Below, piece after piece: positions 17,277-24,665 of a DNA stretch of 64,000 nt. The stretch spans positions 434,001 to 498,000 of the forward strand of contig NZ_JACGZW010000007.1 in the NCBI RefSeq assembly GCF_014145675.1. Direction: 5' to 3'. The first letter of the stretch is position 1. The number at the start of each line of letters is the position of its first letter. Below the pieces are notes generated by a model. The model was not told the DNA's origin and made no database searches. It saw only the letters and a program-made list of their open reading frames with translations. The position numbers and the translations under genes are program-made. Source of the stretch: Amycolatopsis dendrobii. GTDB taxonomy: Bacteria > Actinomycetota > Actinomycetes > Mycobacteriales > Pseudonocardiaceae.

Positions 17277-17303
17277 TTAGCTAGGCTAACAAAAATTAGT
17301 TAG
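17277..17303. promoter_or_regulatory. MarR promoter and candidate operator
   Basis: TTAGCTAGGCTAA (17277-17289) is a near-perfect palindrome containing the minus-strand -10 TAGCCT. A further TTAGTTAG lies at 17296-17303, repeating the TTAG half site. Binding here would block the regulator and exporter operon. Confidence 0.5.
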
Positions 17304-17349
17304 GGTGGCGAAGTAATTCGGCTCACAAGGTGGTCCAGTCCAGGACCCC

Positions 17350-17355
17350 TAGGCT
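17350..17355 (+). promoter_or_regulatory. -10 element of the HAD gene, leaderless type
   Basis: TAGGCT lies six bases before the GTG at 17362. Confidence 0.45.
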
Positions 17356-17361
17356 GGACCG

Positions 17362-18018
17362 GTGGATGCGGTGATCTTCGACCTCGACGGCGTACTGGTG
17401 GACTCCGAGACGACGTGGGACGAGGTGCGCCGCGCCGTAGTCGCCGAGCACGGCGGGACCTGGCGGCCCGAGGCGACCCGCGCCCAGCAGGGGATGAGCA
17501 CGCCGGAATGGGCGAACTACCTGGTGGAAACCCTGGGCGCGCGGCTCACCCCGGACGAGATCGCGCGCACGGTGATCGACGAGATGGCCGCCCGCTACGC
17601 CGACCGTCCGCCGGTGATCGACGGAGCCGACCAGGTCGTCCGCGAGATCTCCCGGCACTGGCCGGTCGCGATCGCCAGCTCGTCGCCGCCGGTGCTGATC
17701 CACTCGTTCCTGACCGCGTGCGACCTGACGTCACTGGTCCCGGTCGCGGTGTCAAGCGAGGAAGTGGCTGCGGGCAAGCCGGCACCGGACGTCTACTTGC
17801 GCGCGGCGACGCTGCTCAATGTCGAAGCCTCCCGCTGCGCCGCCGTGGAAGACTCGACCAACGGCCTGCGCGCGGCCTTCGCGGCGGACATGACGGTGTT
17901 CGCCGTACCGAACCCGCACTTCCCGCCGGACCCGGCCGTACTGCGGGATGCCACGGTGCTGCCGAACCTCGCCGCCTTGCCGCGATCCTTGAGTGACGCA
18001 GCCCACAGCGGCAAATAG
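17362..18018 (+). CDS. HAD-superfamily phosphatase, beta-phosphoglucomutase-like
   Basis: The 218-residue cytoplasmic protein is a subfamily IA haloacid-dehalogenase hydrolase. Motif I is IFDLDGVLVDSE (residues 5-16), with the nucleophile Asp7 and acid-base Asp9. Motif II is the Ser in IASSSP, motif III the Lys in AAGKPAPDVY, and motif IV the acidic ED in CAAVEDSTNGL. A helical cap lies between motifs I and II. Similar proteins act on small sugar phosphates such as beta-phosphoglucose or 2-deoxyglucose 6-phosphate, but the actual substrate is not clear. It has a leaderless-type promoter and probably stands alone. Confidence 0.85.
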   Translation: MDAVIFDLDGVLVDSETTWDEVRRAVVAEHGGTWRPEATRAQQGMSTPEWANYLVETLGARLTPDEIARTVIDEMAARYADRPPVIDGADQVVREISRHWPVAIASSSPPVLIHSFLTACDLTSLVPVAVSSEEVAAGKPAPDVYLRAATLLNVEASRCAAVEDSTNGLRAAFAADMTVFAVPNPHFPPDPAVLRDATVLPNLAALPRSLSDAAHSGK

Positions 18019-18103
18019 CCCCAAAACGGTCGCTGCCGGTATCCGGCCGGTAGCACAGTGCCATCCTGAACGCCTGCCAACAAGATCGGCACAAGGGGTG
18101 GAA

Positions 18104-18961
18104 ATGGCTGCACCGGAACAGGATTGGGACATCGTCAGCAGCGTCGGACTGACCGCGCTCGGGGTGGCCGCGGGCCGGGCGATAGCGACCGTGTCCCCGG
18201 ATCCGCTGATCGAAGACCCGTACGCGGCGGAATTCGTCCGCGCCGCGAATCCGCCGCGGCCGATGCCGACGGAACCGCTCGAAGACCCGCTGTGGATGGC
18301 GATGTCCGACTACCTCGCGGTGCGGTCCCGGTTCTTCGACGAGGTGATCACCGGCACGGACGCGCCGCAGGTGGTGATCCTCGCCGCCGGGCTCGACGCC
18401 CGCGCCTACCGGCTCGACCTGTCCGGCCGCGACGTCTACGAAGTAGATCAGCCACGGGTGCTCGCGTTCAAACAGGACGTCCTGGACGGTCTCGGCGCGG
18501 CCCCGCGCTGCCGCCGCCACGCGATCGGAGCCGACCTGCGCGAGGACTGGCCCGCCGCACTGGAAAACGCCGGATTCGACCGCACCCGCCCGTCGGTGTG
18601 GATCGCCGAGGGGCTGCTGCCGTATCTGCCCGCGTCGGCAGAGGAACTGCTGTTCGACCTCGTGCACGCCCGGAGCGTGCCCGGCAGCCGGATCGCAATC
18701 GAGCACATCCCGGACCTCGGCAGCACCGACATCCTCGACACCATCCGGTCGTCGGACGCCGGAGCACGGCTCGGCCTCGACGTGAACGACGTGCTCTCGA
18801 CCGAACCGCGCCGGGATCCGGTCGAATGGCTGGGCCGGCAGGGCTGGCAGACGAGGATCGACCGCGCGGGCGACCTCGCCGCCAGCTACGGCAAGCACCT
18901 GTCCGACCCGCTCGGCGACGCCATGACCAAAACCGAACTGGTCACCGCCGACCTGCCCTGA
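18104..18961 (+). CDS. class I SAM-dependent methyltransferase, TIGR00027 type
   Basis: The 285-residue protein belongs to the leucine carboxyl methyltransferase-like family that is expanded in mycobacteria and relatives (TIGR00027/DUF methyltransferases). Key motifs are the RSRFFDE piece near residue 75, the SAM-binding VVILAAGLDARAYRL near residues 90-104, the acidic YEVDQPRVLAFK near 112-123, and WIAEGLLPYLP near 165-175. These match the family fully. The ATG at 18104 has AAGGGGTGG just ahead of it; an upstream in-frame start overlaps the HAD gene and is less likely. The methyl acceptor is unknown for most members. Confidence 0.87.
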   Translation: MAAPEQDWDIVSSVGLTALGVAAGRAIATVSPDPLIEDPYAAEFVRAANPPRPMPTEPLEDPLWMAMSDYLAVRSRFFDEVITGTDAPQVVILAAGLDARAYRLDLSGRDVYEVDQPRVLAFKQDVLDGLGAAPRCRRHAIGADLREDWPAALENAGFDRTRPSVWIAEGLLPYLPASAEELLFDLVHARSVPGSRIAIEHIPDLGSTDILDTIRSSDAGARLGLDVNDVLSTEPRRDPVEWLGRQGWQTRIDRAGDLAASYGKHLSDPLGDAMTKTELVTADLP

Positions 18962-18967
18962 CACCGC

Positions 18968-19005
18968 GAAGGGCCCCTCGCGGAGATCCCGGCAAGGGGC
19001 CCTTC
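18968..19005. terminator. two-way terminator
   Basis: GAAGGGCCCCT (18968-18978) pairs perfectly with AGGGGCCCTTC (18995-19005) between the convergent methyltransferase and ino1 genes. Confidence 0.75.
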
Positions 19006-19024
19006 ACGGACGGTCAGGCTGGGC

Positions 19025-20113
19025 TCAGCGCTCCACTTCGCCGCGAATGAAGGCGTCGACCGAATCGCGCGCGGTCGAGTCGTCGTACTGCTCCGGCGGC
19101 GACTTCATGAAGTAGGACGACGCGGACAGGATCGGGCCGCCGATGCCGCGGTCCTTGGCGATCTTCGCCGCGCGCACCGCGTCGATGATGATGCCCGCCG
19201 AGTTGGGGGAGTCCCACACCTCGAGCTTGTACTCCAGGTTCAGCGGCACGTCGCCGAACGCGCGGCCCTCGAGCCGGACGTAGGCCCACTTGCGGTCGTC
19301 GAGCCACTGCACGTAGTCCGACGGTCCGATGTGGACATTGCCCTTGCCGAGCTCGCGGTCCACCTGCGACGTGACCGACTGGGTCTTCGAGATCTTCTTC
19401 GACTCGAGCCGCTCCAGCTCCTTCATGTTCAGGAAGTCCATGTTCCCGCCCACGTTGAGCTGCATCGTGCGGTCGAGCTGCACGCCGCGGTCCTCGAACA
19501 GCTTCGCCAGCACGCGGTGCGTGATGGTGGCGCCGACCTGGGACTTGATGTCGTCACCGACGATCGGGACGCCCGCGTCGGTGAACTTCTTCGCCCACTC
19601 CGGGTCGGAGGCGATGAACACCGGCAGCGCGTTGACGAACGCGACGTTCGCGTCGATCGCGGCCTGCGCGTAGAACTTGTCGGCCTCTTCGGACCCGACG
19701 GGAAGGTAGGAGACGAGCACGTCGACCCGGGCGTCGCGCAGCGCGGCGACCATGTCGACCGGAGACTCGTCGGACTCCTCGATGGTCTCGCGGTAAAAGC
19801 GGCCGAGGCCGTCGTAGGTGTGCCCGCGCTGGACGGTGACGCCGAGCGGCGGCACGTCGGCGATCTTGATCGTGTTGTTCTCGCTGGCGGAAATCGCCTC
19901 CGAGAGGTCCCGGCCGACCTTCTTCGCGTCGACGTCGAACGCGGCGACGAACTCGATGTCGCGCACGTGGTAGTCGCCGAACTGGACGTGCATCAAACCG
20001 GGGACGCGCGTACCGGGATCCGCGTCGCGGTAGTACTGGACGCCCTGGACCAGCGACGAGGCGCAGTTGCCGACGCCCACGATGGCCACCCGAACGCGGC
20101 GGTTCTCGCCCAT
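19025..20113 (-). CDS. ino1: inositol-3-phosphate synthase
   Basis: The 362-residue cytoplasmic enzyme turns glucose 6-phosphate into 1L-myo-inositol 3-phosphate with NAD, the first step toward phosphatidylinositol lipids and mycothiol. The Rossmann motif VAIVGVGNCASSLVQG is at residues 8-23. The bacterial-type family signatures GDDIKSQVGAT (around residue 170) and NVGGNMDFLN with the following KKISKTQS are complete. The start at 20113 has AAGGAG eight bases ahead, which favours it over an ATG 11 codons upstream. The next gene upstream is a PadR-type regulator in the same direction, the order found at Rv0047c-Rv0046c in M. tuberculosis. The two are probably co-transcribed. Confidence 0.94.
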   Translation of the reverse strand: MGENRRVRVAIVGVGNCASSLVQGVQYYRDADPGTRVPGLMHVQFGDYHVRDIEFVAAFDVDAKKVGRDLSEAISASENNTIKIADVPPLGVTVQRGHTYDGLGRFYRETIEESDESPVDMVAALRDARVDVLVSYLPVGSEEADKFYAQAAIDANVAFVNALPVFIASDPEWAKKFTDAGVPIVGDDIKSQVGATITHRVLAKLFEDRGVQLDRTMQLNVGGNMDFLNMKELERLESKKISKTQSVTSQVDRELGKGNVHIGPSDYVQWLDDRKWAYVRLEGRAFGDVPLNLEYKLEVWDSPNSAGIIIDAVRAAKIAKDRGIGGPILSASSYFMKSPPEQYDDSTARDSVDAFIRGEVER

Positions 20114-20179
20114 GCCGGTTTCTCCTTCAATCTCATTCACTTGCATCTGCAGGTCTGCCGCCCCGTTGCGGCCCGCCGC

Positions 20180-20737
20180 TCAACTCGGTCCCGGCTGCTC
20201 CGGGCCGCGCTGCTCGGCTTGTTCGTGCGCGATCAGCTCGTTGAGCCAGCGCACCTCCCGCTCGCTCGACTCCAGCCCCAGCCGGTGCAGCTCGCGGGTG
20301 TAGCGGTCGATCTTCTCCTCGGCCCTGGCCAGCGCGTCCCGCAAGCCTTCGCGCCGTTCCTCGACGCGGCGGCGGCGGCCTTCCAGGATGCGCATCCTGA
20401 CGTCGGCCGGTGTCCGTGAGAAGAACGCCAGGTGGACGCCGAATCCCTCGTCGTCCCACGTCTGCGGTCCCGCGTCGCCGAGCAGTTCGGCGAAGCGTTC
20501 CTTGCCCTCGGCGGTGAGCTTGTAGACGCGGCGGCCGCGCCGGGACCACGCCCGGTCGTCCGCCTCGTCGAACTCCTCGACGAGGTAACCGGCCCGCAGC
20601 AGCCGGCGCAAGGTCGGATACAGCGAGCCGTACGAGAACGTCCGGAACATCCCGAGCGTCTCGTGCAAACGTTTGCGCAGCACGTACCCGTGCATGGGCG
20701 CCTCGTGCAGCAATCCGAGGATCGCGAGTTCGAGCAC
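20180..20737 (-). CDS. PadR-family transcription regulator
   Basis: The 185-residue protein has the N-terminal PadR winged helix: LELAILGLLHEAPMHGYVLRKRL, then FSYGSLYPTLRRLLRAGYL and the wing with RGRRVYKLTAEGKERF (to about residue 80). The C-terminal part (about 90-175) is a coiled coil for dimer formation, rich in Arg and Glu. I chose GTG at 20737 because family members begin MLELAILGLL; an ATG four codons earlier (20749) is possible. It is the counterpart of Rv0047c and lies 66 bp upstream of ino1, which it may regulate along with itself. A dyad near 20816-20834 is a candidate operator. Confidence 0.88.
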   Translation of the reverse strand: MLELAILGLLHEAPMHGYVLRKRLHETLGMFRTFSYGSLYPTLRRLLRAGYLVEEFDEADDRAWSRRGRRVYKLTAEGKERFAELLGDAGPQTWDDEGFGVHLAFFSRTPADVRMRILEGRRRRVEERREGLRDALARAEEKIDRYTRELHRLGLESSEREVRWLNELIAHEQAEQRGPEQPGPS

Positions 20738-20815
20738 ACCACACCCCATTCCGGGAATACGCCGCGGCCAGCCTCGTTGATCACCCGAGACCGGCTCAGC
20801 CAACCTACTCGCCGA

Positions 20816-20834
20816 GTATATCGCGCCGATACAT
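20816..20834. promoter_or_regulatory. candidate PadR operator
   Basis: TATCG-CGC-CGATA (20819-20831) sits inside a stretch that on the minus strand begins ATGTATC and ends GATATAC. It resembles the ATGT-N8-ACAT form known for PadR proteins only loosely. It is 80-100 bp upstream of the PadR gene. Confidence 0.3.
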
Positions 20835-20970
20835 CGAAGTGGCGGAAGTAACCCGCGACCAGCACCCTCCCGGCGATCCGTGACCAGAGCGTTATCTAAG
20901 TTTCGGCGTGTCCGAACGGTCTCCCAGGGTGCGGGAAAGCAGGGGGCACCGCGGACACAGAAAGAGCCCG

Positions 20971-20976
20971 TACTCT
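20971..20976 (+). promoter_or_regulatory. -10 element of the DUF5318 gene, leaderless type
   Basis: TACTCT lies six bases before the GTG at 20983. Confidence 0.45.
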
Positions 20977-20982
20977 GTCCTC

Positions 20983-21384
20983 GTGCGAAACCAGCGGCAG
21001 GTTGTGGATTACGCCTTGCAGCGCCGTGCGCTGCTGGCCGGCGTCCGCTCCGGACGCGTCGGAGACCACGAGGTCTGCGACGCGAGCCCGTACCTGCTCC
21101 GCGCGGCCAAATTCCACGGCAGACCTGAGGACCGGGCCTGTCCGATGTGCCGCCGGGCTCCGCTGCACCTCGTCTCCTGGGTGTACGGCGACGAGCTGAA
21201 GCACGTCTCGGGATCGGCACGCACCCCCGCCGAACTGACCCGGATGTCAGGGGTTTTCGGGGAATTCACCGTCTATGACGTAGAGGTGTGCCGGACGTGC
21301 CATTGGAACCATCTGGTCCTGTCCTATGTCCTCGGCACGGGAGAGCCCCAGCCGACCCGGCCGCGAAGGACTGCCGGGCAGTGA
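20983..21384 (+). CDS. DUF5318 protein, Rv0049-like, probable zinc-ribbon
   Basis: The 133-residue cytoplasmic protein is the positional and sequence counterpart of M. tuberculosis Rv0049 (DUF5318), upstream of the class A PBP gene. It has two Cys pairs, ACPMC near residue 50 and VCRTCHW near residue 105, that could bind one zinc. Other conserved parts are the start RQVVDYALQRRALL, the DASPYLLRAAKFHG region and GEFTVYDVEVC. Function is unknown in any species as far as I know. The GTG at 20983 is chosen because of the leaderless-type TACTCT element and because it matches the start of relatives. It ends 70 bases before the PBP gene and may be co-transcribed with it. Confidence 0.85.
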   Translation: MRNQRQVVDYALQRRALLAGVRSGRVGDHEVCDASPYLLRAAKFHGRPEDRACPMCRRAPLHLVSWVYGDELKHVSGSARTPAELTRMSGVFGEFTVYDVEVCRTCHWNHLVLSYVLGTGEPQPTRPRRTAGQ

Positions 21385-21454
21385 CGAGTACCACAACCGC
21401 TGCAGAACGCGGGGCGGCGCCAGTGCAGACAGTGCTGCCTTCGGAGGCCCATTC

Positions 21455-24346
21455 GTGAACGACGACCGCAACCGCTCCTGGCCGAGCCAGGAGCCAGATG
21501 CACCTCGCCGTGCCCGGCGACCGCAGGAGGACCCCGGTCCCGCCTGGCCGTCCGATGACGCCCCCCGGCGCCCCGCACCGCCCCGCCGTCCCCCCGCCGG
21601 CGGCCCGCGCCCGCCGCGCGCCCCGCAAGCCGGTCCCGAATGGCCGAGCGGCGACGAAGGCGGTCCGCAGTGGCCCGCCGACGAGCCGCGCCGTCCGCAG
21701 CGCCCGCCGCAGAACCGCGCGCCGCAAGGCCGTCCGCCTCAGGGTCCCGGCCCGCAGGACCGCGGCTCGGGCACCCGCGCGTCGCAGATCCTCGACGGAC
21801 AGGGCGCGCCGCCGCGCCGCCAGCCTCCCGGCGGACGTCCCGGACCGAACGGCGGTCCTAACGGGAACGCCACCCAGGGCTTCCGGCAGCCGCCGCCTGG
21901 CGGACGGCCGCCCCAGGGCCGCCGGGTCCCGCCGCCGCCTCCGCCGTCCTATCCGGAGACCGACCGCGAACCGGACCTGATCACGCACGCCGCGCACAAC
22001 GGTTACGCCCCCTACGACGACCGGTACGACGACGGCTACGACCCGTACGACGAGGAAACCCGCCTCGCCCAGTACTCGGACGACGCGGACTTCGAAGACG
22101 ACCAGGAAGGCGAGGAGGACGGCAAGAAGAGCAAGGCCGACCTCACGCCGAAGCAGCGCCGCAAACGCCGGTGGAAGATCATCCGGCGTGTGCTGTACGC
22201 GATGTTCGGCCTGTTCGTCGTGGTGCCCGCGATCGCGTTCGTGATCACCTACTTCACCGTCGACGTGCCCTCGCCGCAGGAAGTGCTCGCGAAGCAGAGC
22301 CAGCCGATCACCTTCTATTACGGCGACAAATCGGTGATGGGCCGAGTGGTCCCGGAGGGCGGCGACCGCGAACTGCTGCAGCCCAACCAGGTGCCCGAGG
22401 TCGTCAAGCACGCCGTGTACGCGGCCGAGGACGCGACCTTCGAGACCAACTCCGGCTTCAACGTGATGGCGATCCTGCGGTCGGTCTTCAACCAGGCGAC
22501 CGGCGGCACCGGCGGCGGCTCGACCATTTCGCAGCAGTACATCAAGCAGGCGACCAAGAACGACGACCCGACGCTGACGCGTAAGTGGACCGAGCTGGCG
22601 AAGTCGTTCAAGCTCAACAACGAGACGTCCAAATCGGACATCATCACCGGCTACCTGAACATCGTCTTCTTCGGCCGCGGCTCGAACGGCATCGCCGCCG
22701 CGTCGAAGGCGTACTTCGGCAAGGACGTCAGCCAGCTCAACGCTTCCGAGGCGGCGCTGCTCGCCGGGATGATCCAGGGCCCGAGCCGCGACCGCGACAC
22801 CGCGTACGTCCAGAAGCGGTGGAGCTACGTGATGGACCAGATGGTGGCCAACCACTGGCTCTCGCCCGCCGACCGCAAGGCCGCGCAGCTTCCCACGATG
22901 ATCCCGCGCGATTCGCAGAAAAAGGAGAACGCGGGCACCCTGGACTACTTCATCCGGCAGCGCATCCTCGACGAGCTGAAAGACAAGGGCTACGACGAGG
23001 ACAAGCTGTACTCCACCGGCGCGAAGATCTACACGACGATCGACCCGAACGCGCAGAAGATCGCGGCGCAGTCCGTCCAGGACAACATGGAGGGCCAGAC
23101 CGACGAGAACCTCCGGGGAGCGCTGGTCGCCGTCGACCCGAGAACCGGGGGCGTGCTCGCCTATTACGGCGGGCCGACCACGGTGAAGAACGACGCGGGC
23201 AAGGACGTGCTCGCCACGGACTGGGCGAACACCCCGCAGAACCCCGGTTCGTCGATGAAGGCCTACGACCTCACCGCCTGGCTCAAGATGGGCAAGGGGC
23301 TCGGCGAGGTGTTCGACGGCACCAACAACCGGGAGCTCGGCGGCCGCGTGGTCCGCAACGCGGGCGAAAGCGCCAGCTGTGGTCCGCAGTGCACGGTCAA
23401 GAAGGCCATGGAGGTCTCGGCGAACACCGTGTTCTACGACATGGTGCTGAACTGGACGAAACCAGCCAGGGTCGCGGAAGCCGCGAAGGAGGCGGGCGTG
23501 ATTCCCGCCCCGAAGGGCAAGGCCAAGCTCGGCACGAGCGACGCCAACATCGCCCTCGGCGGTGGCGCCACCTCGGTCACCCCGGAGGACATGGCCGCCG
23601 GCTATTCGTCGTTCGCCTCCGGCGGCCTGCGCCGTGACCAGCACTTCGTCGCGAAGCTCACCAACTCCCAGGACGAGGTCGTCTTCGACGACACCAACGG
23701 ACAGGGCAAACCCGCGTTCGACGACAACGCGGACAAGAGCAAGCAGATCGCGGGCAACGTGACCGAGGCGCTCGGTCCGGTCATCGCCGAGTCGCACCTG
23801 AAGTGCCCGAGCGGCCACGAATGCGCGGGCAAGACCGGTACCCAGCAGTACGACCCGCGAGACAACGACCCGAGTTCGTACAAGGACCGCAACGCCCAGA
23901 CCTGGATGGTCGGCTACACGCCCTCGGTGTCGACCGCGGTCTGGATCGGCGGTGACGGCAACAAGCCGCTGCACGACAAGAACGGCAAGCCGATCTACGG
24001 CAAGACCATCGCGGGTCCGACCTGGCAGGACTTCATGACGAACTACCTGCAGGACAAGCCGGGCGAGAAGTTCGACAAGGTGCAGCCGATCGGCAAGGAC
24101 GCGGACGAGGTCGTCACGTCGAGCAAGGCGGCCCCGCCGCCGCGCGAAACGTCCAGCGAGCAGGCTCCGCCGCCGTCGACGACGTCCTCGTCGGCACCGC
24201 CGACCAGTTCGTCGCATCCGTCGTCCTCGACGGCGACCAGCCCGACCCGGCCGAGCGGCATCTTCGGCGGCGGCACCGAAGGCGGCAACCCCGGCAGCGG
24301 AGGCGGGCCCGTGGTGAACGGCGAACCGCCCCGGCGCACCGGCTGA
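21455..24346 (+). CDS. ponA: bifunctional class A penicillin-binding protein (PBP1A/PonA)
   Basis: The 963-residue enzyme polymerises lipid II and cross-links peptidoglycan at the outer face of the membrane. The first 245 residues are a cytoplasmic Pro/Arg-rich, then Asp-rich low-complexity tail. One membrane helix follows at about 247-270. The GT51 domain has EDATFETNSGF at 325-335 with the catalytic Glu, then GGGSTISQQYIKQ. The transpeptidase has the active-site SSMK at 599-602, the SAN triad near 653 and KTGT at 793-796. All catalytic residues are present. The C-terminal 110 residues are Pro/Ser/Thr-rich. The GTG start has GGAGG eight bases ahead. Its place after the DUF5318 gene corresponds to ponA1 (Rv0050). 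A closely related gene follows directly. Confidence 0.95.
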   Translation: MNDDRNRSWPSQEPDAPRRARRPQEDPGPAWPSDDAPRRPAPPRRPPAGGPRPPRAPQAGPEWPSGDEGGPQWPADEPRRPQRPPQNRAPQGRPPQGPGPQDRGSGTRASQILDGQGAPPRRQPPGGRPGPNGGPNGNATQGFRQPPPGGRPPQGRRVPPPPPPSYPETDREPDLITHAAHNGYAPYDDRYDDGYDPYDEETRLAQYSDDADFEDDQEGEEDGKKSKADLTPKQRRKRRWKIIRRVLYAMFGLFVVVPAIAFVITYFTVDVPSPQEVLAKQSQPITFYYGDKSVMGRVVPEGGDRELLQPNQVPEVVKHAVYAAEDATFETNSGFNVMAILRSVFNQATGGTGGGSTISQQYIKQATKNDDPTLTRKWTELAKSFKLNNETSKSDIITGYLNIVFFGRGSNGIAAASKAYFGKDVSQLNASEAALLAGMIQGPSRDRDTAYVQKRWSYVMDQMVANHWLSPADRKAAQLPTMIPRDSQKKENAGTLDYFIRQRILDELKDKGYDEDKLYSTGAKIYTTIDPNAQKIAAQSVQDNMEGQTDENLRGALVAVDPRTGGVLAYYGGPTTVKNDAGKDVLATDWANTPQNPGSSMKAYDLTAWLKMGKGLGEVFDGTNNRELGGRVVRNAGESASCGPQCTVKKAMEVSANTVFYDMVLNWTKPARVAEAAKEAGVIPAPKGKAKLGTSDANIALGGGATSVTPEDMAAGYSSFASGGLRRDQHFVAKLTNSQDEVVFDDTNGQGKPAFDDNADKSKQIAGNVTEALGPVIAESHLKCPSGHECAGKTGTQQYDPRDNDPSSYKDRNAQTWMVGYTPSVSTAVWIGGDGNKPLHDKNGKPIYGKTIAGPTWQDFMTNYLQDKPGEKFDKVQPIGKDADEVVTSSKAAPPPRETSSEQAPPPSTTSSSAPPTSSSHPSSSTATSPTRPSGIFGGGTEGGNPGSGGGPVVNGEPPRRTG

Positions 24347-24375
24347 CCCGCGCCCGACCACGACTGTGCCGATCG

Positions 24376-24466
24376 TTACTAATCCGACCACAGCCACGGC
24401 CGAATGACTTCGCTGCAACGGTTACGTGCCGCTGCGGGGTCGGCCTACTTTTGGTCGGATTAGTAA
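24376..24466. repeat. 15-bp perfect inverted repeat between the two PBP genes
   Basis: TTACTAATCCGACCA (24376-24390) and its exact complement TGGTCGGATTAGTAA (24452-24466) flank 61 bases. The right arm joins directly onto the strong terminator hairpin. AT-rich arms of this size in such GC-rich DNA are unlikely by chance. They could be a pair of operator half-sites, an RNA stem or the ends of a very small mobile element. Confidence 0.55.
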
Positions 24467-24505
24467 AAGAGGCTCCTCTCCACCACGGAGAGGAGCCTCT
24501 TTTTG
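24465..24505 (+). terminator. strong intrinsic terminator after the first PBP gene
   Basis: A 17-bp perfect stem (24465-24481 with 24487-24503) with a five-base loop ends in a run of five T. It should separate the first PBP transcript from the second. Confidence 0.85.
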
Positions 24506-24532
24506 CCGGTACCGCCCGGCTGGGGGTGCGGT

Positions 24533-24587
24533 AGGTTCACCGACGGTCTCCTCCCCCGCGAAGGGGATCGGCCAGGAGAGTGAACCT
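24533..24587. promoter_or_regulatory. inverted repeat upstream of the second PBP gene
   Basis: AGGTTCAC (24533-24540) pairs with GTGAACCT (24580-24587), and inside them TCTCCT (24547-24552) pairs with AGGAGA (24574-24579). It lies 80-130 bp before the second PBP start, in what should be its promoter or 5' leader. It may be an operator or a leader hairpin. Confidence 0.35.
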
Positions 24588-24665
24588 CGACCGGGGTTGC
24601 CGCGTCTGGTCATCAGAGGGCCTTCTGCGTCCGCAGGCTGCCCGTGTCCGAGAAGAGGATCCGCA

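Noticed and set aside
21266..24418. Very long open frame on the minus strand opposite the first PBP gene.
   Set aside because: The plus strand has the full PBP domains and catalytic motifs; the antisense frame is an Arg/Val/Leu-rich shadow caused by GC-rich codons.
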